A stretch of DNA of 64,000 nt from Saccharopolyspora rhizosphaerae (GTDB lineage: Bacteria; Actinomycetota; Actinomycetes; Mycobacteriales; Pseudonocardiaceae), in assembly GCF_003931915.1 (NCBI RefSeq), contig NZ_RSAA01000020.1, forward strand, positions 270,759-334,758, written 5' to 3'. Numbering within the stretch: position 1 is the stretch's first letter; every line of letters begins with the position of its first letter. This document shows positions 44,456 through 53,255 of this stretch, in pieces. The notes under the pieces are model-generated. The model was not told the DNA's origin. It was given only the letters and a program-made list of their open reading frames with translations, and made no database searches. The translations under genes were made by a program, and so were the position numbers.

Positions 44456-44507
44456 TCGAGCATGTGCTCGGTCTGCTCATCGGCGCGGGTAGCAGAGACC
44501 CACGGAA

Positions 44508-44694
44508 GGGGAGGGCACAGCGGCACGGTGGACCCCGTGCGCCGCTCCTGATCTACGCCGGTACGCGGCGTCGCGGCGTACTCGCCACGAAGCCGCTCAG
44601 AACCTGCGGCGGTGCGAGCTGAGTGCCACACCGCACCTGACGAAGCGGCTGCCACCGCGGGCTACCTCGCACCCTGCTGCGGTGCGAGCTGAGT
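44508..44694. repeat. Dispersed repeat and 70-bp-spaced direct repeats in the 44456-44755 gap
   Basis: 44508-44592 is the second full copy of the repeat at 10999-11088. Immediately after it, GCGGTGCGAGCTGAGT occurs identically at 44609-44624 and 44679-44694, exactly 70 bp apart. The sequence between also contains CCGC/GCGG palindromic bits. No gene is seen; this could be the remains of a mobile or recombinogenic element. Confidence 0.55.
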
Positions 44695-44755
44695 CACGCC
44701 GCTGCGTCGCAGTCCCAGGTGCGCAGGGGGTGTCGCCTCCACGGTCGTGCAGCGG

Positions 44756-45733
44756 TCAGGCGATGCTGGGGACCTGCTCCTCTGCTGGTGGTGGTCCGGG
44801 TGGGGTGCCGTTGCCGAAGGAGCGGCCACCGAGCTCCTCGCGGCCGTGGGGCTCCAGCAGGTAGGTCAAGTCCGGGCCGGCGGGGATGATGCCGGTCGGG
44901 TTGATGTTGCGGTGCACCACGTAGTAGTGCTCCTTGATCTGCGGGAAGTGGATGGTGTCGCCGAAACCCGGGGTCTGGAACAGGTCCCGCGTGTAGTCGC
45001 GCAGCACCGGCATCTCGGAGATCTTGTGGCGGTTGCACTTGAAGTGCCCGTGGTAGACCGCGTCGAAGCGCACCAGGCTCGGGAACAGGTGCACGTCGGC
45101 TTCGGTGATCGTGTCGCCAACGAGGTAGCGCTGGCCCGAGAGCCGTTCCGCGAGCAGGTCCACTGCCTCGAACAGCTCGGTGAAGGCCTTGTCGTGGGCG
45201 TCCTGGGTCTCGGCGAAACCGGTCTTGTAAACGCCGTTGTTCACCCGGAACACCAGGTCGTTGACCTCGTCGATCTCCGCGCGCAGGTCCTGCGGGTAGA
45301 GGTCGGGTGCGCCCGGCCTGTGGTGCTCGCGCCACTCGGTGGAGAAGTCGAGGGTGATCTGCGGGAAGTCGTTGGTGACGACCTGCCCGCTGGGGATGTC
45401 GACGATCGCGGGCACCGTGATGCCCTTGTCGTAGTCGGGGAAGCGCGCCAGGAACGCCTCCTGGAGGAGTTCGATGCCCAGCACCGGGTCCTTCCCGCCC
45501 GGGTCGAGGTCGAACCGCCAGCTGCGCTCGTCGTGGGTGGGTCCGGCGATGCCCATCGACAGCACCGGCTCCAGCCCCAGCAGGCGCCGCACGATGACCG
45601 CGCGGTTCGCCCACGGGCAGGCCCGGGCGACCACCAGGCGGTAGCGCCCGGGCTCCACCGGATGTCCGTCCCGCCCGTCGGCGGTGATCCGCGTGGCGAT
45701 GTAGTTCATGTCCCGTTGGAATTCACCGGCCAT
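44756..45733 (-). CDS. Xi-class glutathione S-transferase/thiol-hydroquinone reductase-like protein
   Basis: The 325-residue protein resembles the YqjG/ECM4 glutathionyl-hydroquinone reductases. The active-site Cys39 lies in RACPWANRAVIVRRLLGLE, followed by the ITVPAIVDIPSGQVVTNDF and RYLVGDTITEADVHLFPSLVRFD segments of the GST fold. These enzymes reduce thiol adducts of hydroquinones. Actinobacteria lack glutathione and use mycothiol, so mycothiol is the likelier partner here; that is inference. It follows the MHS transporter by 56 bp on the same strand. The ribosome-binding site is weak. Confidence 0.85.
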   Translation of the reverse strand: MAGEFQRDMNYIATRITADGRDGHPVEPGRYRLVVARACPWANRAVIVRRLLGLEPVLSMGIAGPTHDERSWRFDLDPGGKDPVLGIELLQEAFLARFPDYDKGITVPAIVDIPSGQVVTNDFPQITLDFSTEWREHHRPGAPDLYPQDLRAEIDEVNDLVFRVNNGVYKTGFAETQDAHDKAFTELFEAVDLLAERLSGQRYLVGDTITEADVHLFPSLVRFDAVYHGHFKCNRHKISEMPVLRDYTRDLFQTPGFGDTIHFPQIKEHYYVVHRNINPTGIIPAGPDLTYLLEPHGREELGGRSFGNGTPPGPPPAEEQVPSIA

Positions 45734-45789
45734 GCTCTGATCGTCCACCGCCGAGCGCGGTCCCGCCACACGCACGAGCTCTCGGTGTG

Positions 45790-47079
45790 TCAGACCGGTA
45801 CCACCGACTCGGCGGTGGCGGGCTTGCGGGCGGTGTCGGCGAGCAGCACCGCCGCGAGCACCGAGACCGCGGCCACGCCGATCAGGTAGTAGGCCGGCGT
45901 CATCGGGTTGCCGGTGGACTCCACCAGCGTGGACAGGATCAGCGGCGTCGAGCCGCCGAAGATCGACACCGCCGCGCTGTAGGCGAGCGAGAGACCGCTG
46001 TAGCGCACCTTGGTCGGGAAGGCCTCGGCGATCGCGGTGGAGATCGCGGCCAGGCTCGGTGCCATGAGCAGTCCCAGCAGCACGTACGCGAGCGTGATCA
46101 GTGCGAACGTGCCGGAGAGGATCAGCTGGTACATCGGCACGGCCAGCACCATCAGCGCCAGCGGGGTGGCGACCAGGAACGGTTTGCGCCGCCCGACGCG
46201 GTCGGCCAGCAGCGCCCACGCCGGGACGGTCAGCAGCAGCGCGGTGATGCCGACCAGCATCGCGGTGAACATGTCGACCTGCGGGACGTGCAGGTTCTTG
46301 ACCAGGAACGCCGGCCAGAACGCCTGGACCATGTAGGTGCAGGTGGTGCCGGAGATGATCAGGCCGATCACCTTGAGCACGCTGGGCCAGTGCTCCCGCA
46401 GCGTGATGAGCAGCGGAGCACCGCTGTGCTCAGTGGCCTCGGCCTGGAACTCCGGTGTTTCGTCGAGCTTCAAACGCAGGTACAACCCGATCGCACCGAG
46501 CGGCAGCGTGATCAGGAACGGGATGCGCCACCCCCACTCGTTGAGCGCCTCAGGCGCGAGCGCCAGCGACAGCACGGCACCGAACACGGTGGCGGCGAAC
46601 GTCGCCGCGTACTGGGTGAACATCTGCCAGCTGCCGTAGAAGGTGCGCCGGTGGGTCGGGGCGTACTCCACCATGAAGGCGGTGGCGCCGCCGAACTCCC
46701 CGCCCGCGGAGAAGCCCTGCACCACGCGGGCGATGACCAGCAGGACCGGTGCCGCCAACCCGATCCCGTCGTAGGTGGGCAGCAGCCCGATGACGAAGGT
46801 CGCCACCGACATGCCGATGATGGAGATCGACAGCGTGGTGCGCCGACCCATCCGGTCGCCGTAGTGGCCGAAGATCAGCGCGCCCAGCGGCCGCAGCACG
46901 AACGACACGCCGAAGGCGGCGAAGGTGGCCATCAGGCTGTGGCTGCCCGGGAAGAAGTTCGCCGCGATGGCGGCGGCGAAGAACCCGTAGAGCCCGAACT
47001 CGAACCACTCGATGAAGTTGCCGATGGAGGCCGCGAGCACCGCTTTGCGGCGCACCGGCTGGGGCACGGACGTCGTCAT
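45790..47079 (-). CDS. MFS transporter, metabolite:H+ symporter (MHS) family
   Basis: The 429-residue importer has the MHS family opening SIGNFIEWFEFGLYGFFAAA, the motif FGHYGDRMGRRTTL between helices 2 and 3, and GFSAGGEFGGATAFMVEYAP. The family includes the proline/betaine carrier ProP and the alpha-ketoglutarate and shikimate permeases. GGAGGGATGAC precedes the ATG, one base after the stop of the amidohydrolase gene, so the two are tightly coupled. Uptake of an N-acylated or amide substrate for that hydrolase, or of an organic acid, is likely. Confidence 0.9.
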   Translation of the reverse strand: MTTSVPQPVRRKAVLAASIGNFIEWFEFGLYGFFAAAIAANFFPGSHSLMATFAAFGVSFVLRPLGALIFGHYGDRMGRRTTLSISIIGMSVATFVIGLLPTYDGIGLAAPVLLVIARVVQGFSAGGEFGGATAFMVEYAPTHRRTFYGSWQMFTQYAATFAATVFGAVLSLALAPEALNEWGWRIPFLITLPLGAIGLYLRLKLDETPEFQAEATEHSGAPLLITLREHWPSVLKVIGLIISGTTCTYMVQAFWPAFLVKNLHVPQVDMFTAMLVGITALLLTVPAWALLADRVGRRKPFLVATPLALMVLAVPMYQLILSGTFALITLAYVLLGLLMAPSLAAISTAIAEAFPTKVRYSGLSLAYSAAVSIFGGSTPLILSTLVESTGNPMTPAYYLIGVAAVSVLAAVLLADTARKPATAESVVPV

Positions 47080-47080
47080 G

Positions 47081-48274
47081 TCATCCCTCCGCTCGGGTGC
47101 GGGCCAAGGCGAGTTCGGCGTAGGCGGTGGCGCCGTCGGCCAGCACCGCGTCGTCGAACAGCGCCGTCGGCGAGTGGTTGTAGTCCGCGGCCTGCGGGTC
47201 GAGTCCGTCGGGAACGGCGCCCAGACCGATGAAGCTGCCCGGCACCTGGTCGAGCACGCGGCAGAAGTCCTCCGACCCCGTCAGCGGGTTGACCAGGGTC
47301 TCCTGCCGCTCCTCACCGAAGAGCCCGCGGATCGTGCGGTCGGCGAACGCCGTCTCCTCCGCATCGGTGCTGGTCGGCGGGTAGCCGGGACGGTGCTCGA
47401 CCTCGACGTCGACCCGGTGCGCGGCGGCGACCGCCCGCACCACCTCGGCGGAGCGCTCGCGCATCCGGTCGCGCGCCTCCGGGGAGAAGGTGCGCACGGT
47501 GGCGCCGAAGGTCGCGGTCTCCGGGATGACGTTGACCGCGGTCCCGGCGTGCAGCGATCCCACGGAGAGCACCACCGGGTCGAACACGTCGAACTGCCGG
47601 GTCACCATGGTCTGCAGCGAGGTGATCATCTCGCTGATCGCGGCGACCGGGTCCTGGGTGCGGTACGGCGCCGACCCGTGCCCGCCGGAACCGTGCACGC
47701 GGACGTGCAGCTCGTCCGAGGCGGAGAGCATCGTGCCGGGCCTGGTGACGAACCGGCCCTGCGGCGCGCCGGAGGAGAACACGTGCATCCCGTACGCCGC
47801 GTCTACCCGGCGCCCGGAGGCCTCCAGCACGCCCTCGTCGACCATGACCCGCGCGCCGTCGTAGCCCTCCTCCCCCGGCTGGAACATCAGCACCACGTCA
47901 CCGCCGAGCCGGTCCCGGTGCGCGGACAGCAGCCGGGCCGCGCCGACCAGCATGGTGGTGTGCAGGTCGTGGCCGCAGGCGTGCATCGTGTCGCCGGTCC
48001 GCGAGGCGAAGTCGAGCCCGGTGCGCTCGCGGACCGGAAGTCCGTCCATGTCGGCACGCAGCAGCACGGTCGGCCCGTCGCCGCCGCGCAGGACGGCGGT
48101 CACCGAGGTGGTGTCCCGCCCGGTGGTGATCTCCAGCGGGAGGTCGTCCAGGGCTGCCAGCACCCGTTCCTGCGTGCGCGGGAGCTGCAGCCCGACCTCG
48201 GGTTCCCGGTGGAAGTCGTGGCGCAGCGCGATCAGCTCCTCGTGGATCGCCCGCGCGTCCTCGTGCACAGTCAA
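47081..48274 (-). CDS. M20-family amidohydrolase (hippurate hydrolase-like)
   Basis: The 397-residue metal-dependent enzyme cleaves N-acyl amino acids. Visible are RHDFHREPEVGL, ADMDGLPV, the metal ligand motif HACGHDLHTTM, FQPGEEGYDGA with the general base Glu, and the dimerisation domain HGSGGHGSAP. I take the TTG ending at 48274 as start, since GGAGG lies six bases before it; the GTG two codons later is the alternative. It heads an operon with the MHS transporter and is divergent from an Lrp-type regulator, which suggests control by the amino acid released. Confidence 0.9.
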   Translation of the reverse strand: MTVHEDARAIHEELIALRHDFHREPEVGLQLPRTQERVLAALDDLPLEITTGRDTTSVTAVLRGGDGPTVLLRADMDGLPVRERTGLDFASRTGDTMHACGHDLHTTMLVGAARLLSAHRDRLGGDVVLMFQPGEEGYDGARVMVDEGVLEASGRRVDAAYGMHVFSSGAPQGRFVTRPGTMLSASDELHVRVHGSGGHGSAPYRTQDPVAAISEMITSLQTMVTRQFDVFDPVVLSVGSLHAGTAVNVIPETATFGATVRTFSPEARDRMRERSAEVVRAVAAAHRVDVEVEHRPGYPPTSTDAEETAFADRTIRGLFGEERQETLVNPLTGSEDFCRVLDQVPGSFIGLGAVPDGLDPQAADYNHSPTALFDDAVLADGATAYAELALARTRAEG

Positions 48275-48352
48275 CTGCTACCTCCGGAAGTGACCTGCTT
48301 CATAACGACGCCAGGGCGCGTCAGTGTGCGATGTCGGGCAGGTCCGGCGTGG

Positions 48353-48400
48353 CGAATCACAGGATTCGTGCACCGGCCGCCGTCCACGGAGGTGATTCGT
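48353..48400. promoter_or_regulatory. Operator for the Lrp-type regulator
   Basis: CGAATC-ACAG-GATTCG (48353-48368) is an inverted repeat between the divergent amidohydrolase and regulator genes. Its right half GATTCGTGC recurs just before, and overlapping, the GTG at 48399. This suits cooperative binding by an Lrp/AsnC protein and autoregulation. Confidence 0.5.
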
Positions 48401-49421
48401 GCGTTCCGCTGCCCCGGAGCTGTCCGAAGCGGACCTCGCGCTGATCCACGCGCTGCAGATCGCACCGCGGGTGAGCTGGGCCGAGGCCGCACGCGTGCTG
48501 GACTCCTCGCCGACGGCGCTGGCAGCGCGCTGGCAGCGGCTGCGCGAAGCGGGCATGGCGTGGGTGACGGTGCACTCCGGTGAGCAGTCGCGCGACGTGG
48601 TGGCCTTCGTGGACCTGCAGGTGGACCCGGCGCGCCGGGCGGCGGCCATCGAGCGGATCTGCCGCGATCCCCGGGCGGCCTCGGTCGAGGAGGCGGCCGG
48701 CGGCCGCGACCTGGTGCTGACCGTGATCGTGCCGGACTACGACTCGCTCGCGGCGTTCACCCTCGACGACCTGCCCACGACCCCGGGGGTGCGGGCGGTG
48801 AACACCCACGTGGCCACCAGGGTGCACCGGCAGGGATCGGACTGGCGGCTGGACGCGCTCGACCGCGACCAGCAGGCGGCGTTGCGCGACGCGGCGCGCA
48901 ACGCGGAAAGCCCTGGTCCTGGCCGGGTTCCGGACTCCTACTGGCCGGTGGTGCAGCGGCTGGCGCGGGACGGCAGGCAGAGCGCCGCCGAGATCGCCCG
49001 CGCGCTGGACCGGGATCCGGCGACGGTGCGCAGGCAGGTCGCCCGGCTGTTGGCCACCGACGCCTTGGCGTTCCGATGCGAGGTCGCCGGCCTGCGGAGC
49101 CGCTGGCCGATCGTGTGCACGTGGTTCGCCCGGGTTCCGATGACCGAGCTGGACCACACGGTCCGCGCGCTGTCGACGCTGCCCGAACTGCGCCTCCTGG
49201 TCTCCACGGTCGGCCAGTCGAACCTGATGTTCCTGCTGTGGGCGCGGTCCTCGGGCGACTTGATGCGGATCGAGCGCTCGGTGGACGAGAAGCTGCCGTG
49301 GCTGCAGCTGACCGAATCGGTCCTGACGCTGCGCACCCGCAAGCGCATGGGCTGGGTCCTCGACCGGCACGGCAGGGCCACCGGGGAGCTCGTGCTCCCG
49401 CACACCCTCCAGCCGCGCTGA
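48399..49421 (+). CDS. Lrp/AsnC-family regulator with duplicated architecture
   Basis: At 340 residues this is twice the size of ordinary Lrp proteins. A helix-turn-helix (about 8-58, IAPRVSWAEAARVLDSSPTALAAR) and an effector domain (about 65-150) are followed by a second helix-turn-helix (about 185-235, LARDGRQSAAEIARALDRDPATVRR) and a second effector domain (about 240-325). Two-unit Lrp proteins are common in actinobacteria. A GTG start with GGAGG upstream is used. Divergence from the amidohydrolase/MHS operon makes it the probable regulator of that operon. Confidence 0.9.
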   Translation: MRSAAPELSEADLALIHALQIAPRVSWAEAARVLDSSPTALAARWQRLREAGMAWVTVHSGEQSRDVVAFVDLQVDPARRAAAIERICRDPRAASVEEAAGGRDLVLTVIVPDYDSLAAFTLDDLPTTPGVRAVNTHVATRVHRQGSDWRLDALDRDQQAALRDAARNAESPGPGRVPDSYWPVVQRLARDGRQSAAEIARALDRDPATVRRQVARLLATDALAFRCEVAGLRSRWPIVCTWFARVPMTELDHTVRALSTLPELRLLVSTVGQSNLMFLLWARSSGDLMRIERSVDEKLPWLQLTESVLTLRTRKRMGWVLDRHGRATGELVLPHTLQPR

Positions 49422-49528
49422 GCCCTTACACCCGAGGAGCCGTGCCGCACAGGGCCTTCAGTCCCTGTTCGTTGTTGACCTAGGAGCGCAACAGTTGCTT
49501 GGTTCCCGGCAGAACTGGGGTGTGGGCG

Positions 49529-52339
49529 ATGGTTGACGTAGGTCGTGGGAGAACGTGCGGTGTGCTGTGCGCGCTGCTGATGATCGTCGGTCTGCTGGTG
49601 GCCGCGCCGGCGCCCGAAGCTTCCGCGGCTCCTTCGCTGCCACCTGGGTTCGTGCTCCGCGACCAGCCCAGCGGGCAGGCGGCCTACGACCTCACGGACT
49701 TCACCTTCCTGCCGGACGACAGCGTGCTCACCACCGGCAAGCAGGGGAAGGTCGCGTGGGTCTCGCCCAGCGGGGAGGTCACCACGCTGGCCACCCTGCC
49801 CGTGGTCACCGCGCAGGACCTGGGCCTGGTCGGCATCGCCGCTGCGCCCGACTACGCGACCTCGCGGCACGTCTACCTCGCGCGCTCGGTCCCGGACGGC
49901 GCCAGCGGGCACCTGCTGCGGCTGGCGCGCTGGACGGTCACCGGCAGCCCGGAGCCGACCGGGATCGCCCAGGAACAGGTCGTCTTCGAGCTCCGGAGCT
50001 CCTCCGACGTGCACGGCCTGACCGGGATCGGGGCGGCGCAGGACGGCACGCTGTGGGTCTCCGTCGGAGACCTCTCCGACTACCGGTTCACCGATCCCGC
50101 CGCCTTCCGGACCTACGACCTCGACTCGCCCGCGGGCAAGGTCCTGCACGTCACGCCGGACGGGCGCGGGGTGGCGAGCAACCCCCACTTCCAGCCCTCG
50201 GCCCCGGACTCGTGGCGGAGTCGCGTCTACGCCAGCGGTTTCCGCAGCCCGTTCCGGCTGTCGCTGCACCCCTCCACCGGAACGCCGATCGTCGGTGACG
50301 TCGGCTACGGCACCTGGGAGGAGATCGACTTCGTGCGACCGGGGGAGAACTACAAGTGGCCCTGCTGGGAGGGCAACCACCCGTCCCCCGGGTACGCCGA
50401 GCTGCCGGAGTGCACCAACGTCGCCAACACGCCTCCGGTCTGGGAGTACCACCACGGCAACGGCACCGACCAGGGCGACAGCGTCACCGGCGGCATCGTC
50501 TACCAGGGTGAGAGCTACCCGGAGACCTACCGGGGCGCCTACTTCTTCGGCGACTACAGCCAGAGCAAGCTGTGGAGCCTGCGGATGGACGAGCAGGGGA
50601 ACCTGGTGCAACGGCCGCAGAGCCCGCCGCTGGGCACCGGGATCGGGGGGCCGGTCAAGTTCGAGGCCGCACCCAACGGCGACCTGGTCTACGCCGACAT
50701 CTACACCGGGTCGTTGCGCCGGCTGAGCTACTCCGCGGCCAACAACCCGCCGGTGGCGGTGGCGAGCACGACGACCGACCCGGCCACCCGCACGGTGACC
50801 TTCGACGGTTCCGGCTCGATGGACTTCGACGGCGACACCGTGCGCTACGACTGGGACTTCGGTGACGGCACCACCGGCACCGGTGAGCGGGTCACGCACA
50901 CCTACGCTCCCGGAACACCGCGGTTCACGGCACGACTGACGGTGCGCGACCCGCTCGACGCGTCCGACCAGGTCGACATCGTCGTAGCACCGTCGAACCA
51001 CTCCCCCGCCCTCACGCTCAACCCACCCGCGCAGGCCGACTTCGCCGTGGGCGACCCGGTCTCGCTCTCGGCCGAGGCCACCGACACCGAGGACGGCCCG
51101 CTGGAGGTGAGGTGGTCGAGCGCGGTGTTGCACTGCCCGGAGGAGAGCACCTGCCACGACCACCCGGGTAGCGGAGCGCAGGGCCCGACCTACGACGCCA
51201 CGTTCACCGAGCACCCCGACTCGCGGATGGAGTTCACCGCGACCGCGACCGATTCCGAGGGCGTCACCTCGTCGGTGAGCTACGTGGCCCACCCGCGGGA
51301 GCACCTGCTGACGCTGACCAGCAACGTCCCGGCGGTGCTGCAGATCCCCGTCGAGGGCGCGGTGAGTTCGGCGATGGTCACCGAAGGCGCGCAGTTGGAC
51401 GTGGTGGCCGCCGAGACCGCCACCGACGGCGGGTCGACGTTCGTGCGGTGGACCGACGGACCCACCACGCGGTCCCGGTTCATCACGATGGGGCCGACCG
51501 ACCAGACCCTCACGGCCGAGTACCTGTCCCCGATCGACGAGCGCTACGCCAACGACCCCGCCTTGCGGGACCTGTTGGGAGGACCGACCGGACCGGAGAT
51601 CACCGACGGACCGGTGCACCACCGCTCCTACACCGGCGGCAGGCTGTACTGGACCAAGGAGACCGGGGTCCACGAGGTGCACGGCGGGAACCTCGCCCAG
51701 TACCTCGAACTCGGTGGGCACGCGTTCTTCGGAGCTCCGCTCACCGATGAGACCGCCACGCCCGACGGTGTCGGCCGCTACAACCACTTCGCGGACGGCG
51801 CTTCGATCTACTGGACGCCCGACACCGGGTCGCACGGCGTGTGGGGCGAGATCCGCGCGCAGTGGGCCCGGCTCGGGTGGGAGGCCGGTGAGATCGGCTA
51901 CCCGACGACCGACGAAACCGGCACACCTGACGGGGTCGGGCGTTTCAACCACTTCAGCAAGGCCGCCTCGATCTACTGGACCCCGCAGACCGGCGCGCAC
52001 GGCGTGTGGGGTGCGATCCGCGACCTGTGGAGCCAGATCGGCTGGGAGACGGGCCCGATGGGCTACCCGACCACCGACGAGACCGTCACGCCCGACGGGA
52101 CCGGGCGCTACAACCACTTCAGCAAGGCCGCCTCGATCTACTGGACGCCTCAGACCTGGGCGCACGAGGTCTACGGCCGGATCCGCGAGCGGTGGGCGGC
52201 GCTGGGGTGGGAGCGGTCCTACCTGGGATACCCCACGACGGGCGAGTTCTCGGTCTCGGGCGGCAGGCAGAACAACTTCCAGCACGGCTACGTCCGCTGG
52301 TACGCCTACAACAACTCCGTCATCGACCGCCGGTACTGA
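49529..52339 (+). CDS. Secreted glucose/sorbosone dehydrogenase-like protein with PKD and LGFP repeats
   Basis: The 936-residue exported protein has a signal peptide ending at ASA (residue 33). A six-bladed beta-propeller of the glucose/sorbosone dehydrogenase type spans about 45-400, with DVHGLTGIGAAQDGTLWVSVGD, ASGFRSPFRLS and YFFGDYSQSKLWSLR. A PKD domain (about 405-490, DFGDGTTGTGERVTHTYAPG), two further immunoglobulin-like or InlB-like segments (about 500-670) and five LGFP-type repeats (about 680-936) follow. Propellers of this family oxidise sugars with PQQ, but the usual H-x-G-G motif is not evident, so activity is uncertain. LGFP repeats are thought to tether proteins to the cell envelope. 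Monocistronic. Confidence 0.88.
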   Translation: MVDVGRGRTCGVLCALLMIVGLLVAAPAPEASAAPSLPPGFVLRDQPSGQAAYDLTDFTFLPDDSVLTTGKQGKVAWVSPSGEVTTLATLPVVTAQDLGLVGIAAAPDYATSRHVYLARSVPDGASGHLLRLARWTVTGSPEPTGIAQEQVVFELRSSSDVHGLTGIGAAQDGTLWVSVGDLSDYRFTDPAAFRTYDLDSPAGKVLHVTPDGRGVASNPHFQPSAPDSWRSRVYASGFRSPFRLSLHPSTGTPIVGDVGYGTWEEIDFVRPGENYKWPCWEGNHPSPGYAELPECTNVANTPPVWEYHHGNGTDQGDSVTGGIVYQGESYPETYRGAYFFGDYSQSKLWSLRMDEQGNLVQRPQSPPLGTGIGGPVKFEAAPNGDLVYADIYTGSLRRLSYSAANNPPVAVASTTTDPATRTVTFDGSGSMDFDGDTVRYDWDFGDGTTGTGERVTHTYAPGTPRFTARLTVRDPLDASDQVDIVVAPSNHSPALTLNPPAQADFAVGDPVSLSAEATDTEDGPLEVRWSSAVLHCPEESTCHDHPGSGAQGPTYDATFTEHPDSRMEFTATATDSEGVTSSVSYVAHPREHLLTLTSNVPAVLQIPVEGAVSSAMVTEGAQLDVVAAETATDGGSTFVRWTDGPTTRSRFITMGPTDQTLTAEYLSPIDERYANDPALRDLLGGPTGPEITDGPVHHRSYTGGRLYWTKETGVHEVHGGNLAQYLELGGHAFFGAPLTDETATPDGVGRYNHFADGASIYWTPDTGSHGVWGEIRAQWARLGWEAGEIGYPTTDETGTPDGVGRFNHFSKAASIYWTPQTGAHGVWGAIRDLWSQIGWETGPMGYPTTDETVTPDGTGRYNHFSKAASIYWTPQTWAHEVYGRIRERWAALGWERSYLGYPTTGEFSVSGGRQNNFQHGYVRWYAYNNSVIDRRY
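51720..52330 (+). repeat. LGFP tandem repeats within the dehydrogenase-like gene
   Basis: Three repeats of 55 codons (165 bp) are nearly identical at DNA and protein level (GYPTTDET-TPDG-GR-NHF-KAASIYWTP-T), beginning near 51720, 51890 and 52055. Degenerate units lie before and after. The middle two share long identical DNA stretches, suggesting recent duplication or gene conversion. Confidence 0.8.
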
Positions 52340-52589
52340 AGCCGGCACTCGCCACGGGCGGTGGTGGTGGCGGTGGTGCTCCGCGGCTGGGAGCTGCGGT
52401 TCTGCGGCATCCCCGGGACGGACCGCGCGGGTTCGTTCAGACTTCGGGGGAGCCTGGGATCCACTTCGGACAGTGCGGGGTCGCGGCTGGCGGGTACCCG
52501 CCAGTGTCCAGATCTGGGAGTGGAGGGTGCTTAGCCTCCGGACTTGTTCATCAGCATCCCGATGAGCACGTCGACAGTGAGGAGCCGAC

Positions 52590-53141
52590 ATGCCCAGGTT
52601 TTCGACGACCACCGCGCTCGCCGGTGCCGCGACCGCCTTCCTCCTGGTCGCGAGCGCACCGCTGGCCGGTGCGGTCCCCACCGACACCGCCGAGCCGCAC
52701 GTCGTCACCTACGACGCCAGCCAGGCCGAGGAGTTCCAGACCGCCGTCGACGAAGCCGCGGCGACGTGGAACGAGCAGGTCACCAACGTCAAGTTCGAGA
52801 AGGCGACCGACGGTCAAGCCGACCTCACGGTCGTCGCCGACGACGGCTGGCCGCGCGCACAGGTCGAGGACCTCGGCGCGGGCACGGTGTGGATGGGGCG
52901 CGAGGCCGTGAACGAGAGGCACCACATCCCGCGCATCGCCACCCACGAGATCGGACACATCCTCGGCCTGCCCGACAACCGCACGGGCGTGTGCGAGGAC
53001 CTGATGTCCGGTGCCAGCGCCGGCACCGACTGCCAGAACAACCTCCCCAACCCGGAGGAGAAGGCCGAGGTCGAGCAGAACTTCGCGCAAGGCGTGGCGA
53101 TCGCGCCGCAGCTGCTCAGCGAAGCTCCGGCGAACCGCTGA
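52590..53141 (+). CDS. Snapalysin-family (M7) extracellular metalloprotease
   Basis: The 183-residue secreted protein has a signal peptide ending at AGA (residue 28). The M7 active site HEIGHILGLPD is at 119-129: His119, His123 and Asp129 bind zinc and Glu120 is catalytic. A downstream CEDLMSG Met-turn and a cysteine pair probably form a disulfide. Snapalysin is the small neutral protease of Streptomyces, which prefers Tyr or Phe at P1'. In Streptomyces a divergent LysR gene (snpR) controls it, but none is present here. GAGGAG precedes the ATG. Pro-peptide boundaries are not evident. Confidence 0.92.
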   Translation: MPRFSTTTALAGAATAFLLVASAPLAGAVPTDTAEPHVVTYDASQAEEFQTAVDEAAATWNEQVTNVKFEKATDGQADLTVVADDGWPRAQVEDLGAGTVWMGREAVNERHHIPRIATHEIGHILGLPDNRTGVCEDLMSGASAGTDCQNNLPNPEEKAEVEQNFAQGVAIAPQLLSEAPANR

Positions 53142-53186
53142 CTCAGGTGCCACGGACGTCCCGCGACCGTCGTGCGGGTTGCCGAG

Positions 53187-53255
53187 GCGCACCCGCCGGA
53201 GATCCCTGCGGGTGCGCGCGGGCTTCGTCGAGACCTACCTGCGGCTCACAGGTAG
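53187..53255. terminator. Two hairpins between snapalysin and pptA
   Basis: GCGCACCCGC (53187-53196) pairs with GCGGGTGCGC (53208-53217), and CTACCTG (53235-53241) with CAGGTAG (53249-53255). The second overlaps the pptA stop codon. They lie between convergent genes and could stop transcription from both sides. Confidence 0.6.

Noticed and set aside
51720..52330. Possible CRISPR-like array
   Set aside because: The direct repeats are in-frame 55-codon LGFP units of a secreted protein; the repeat length and lack of variable spacers exclude CRISPR.
48938..52708. 1256-residue open frame on the minus strand
   Set aside because: It is antisense to the Lrp and sugar-dehydrogenase-like genes. Its His/Arg/Val-rich composition is the usual shadow of GC-biased coding DNA, and the opposite strand carries clear domains.
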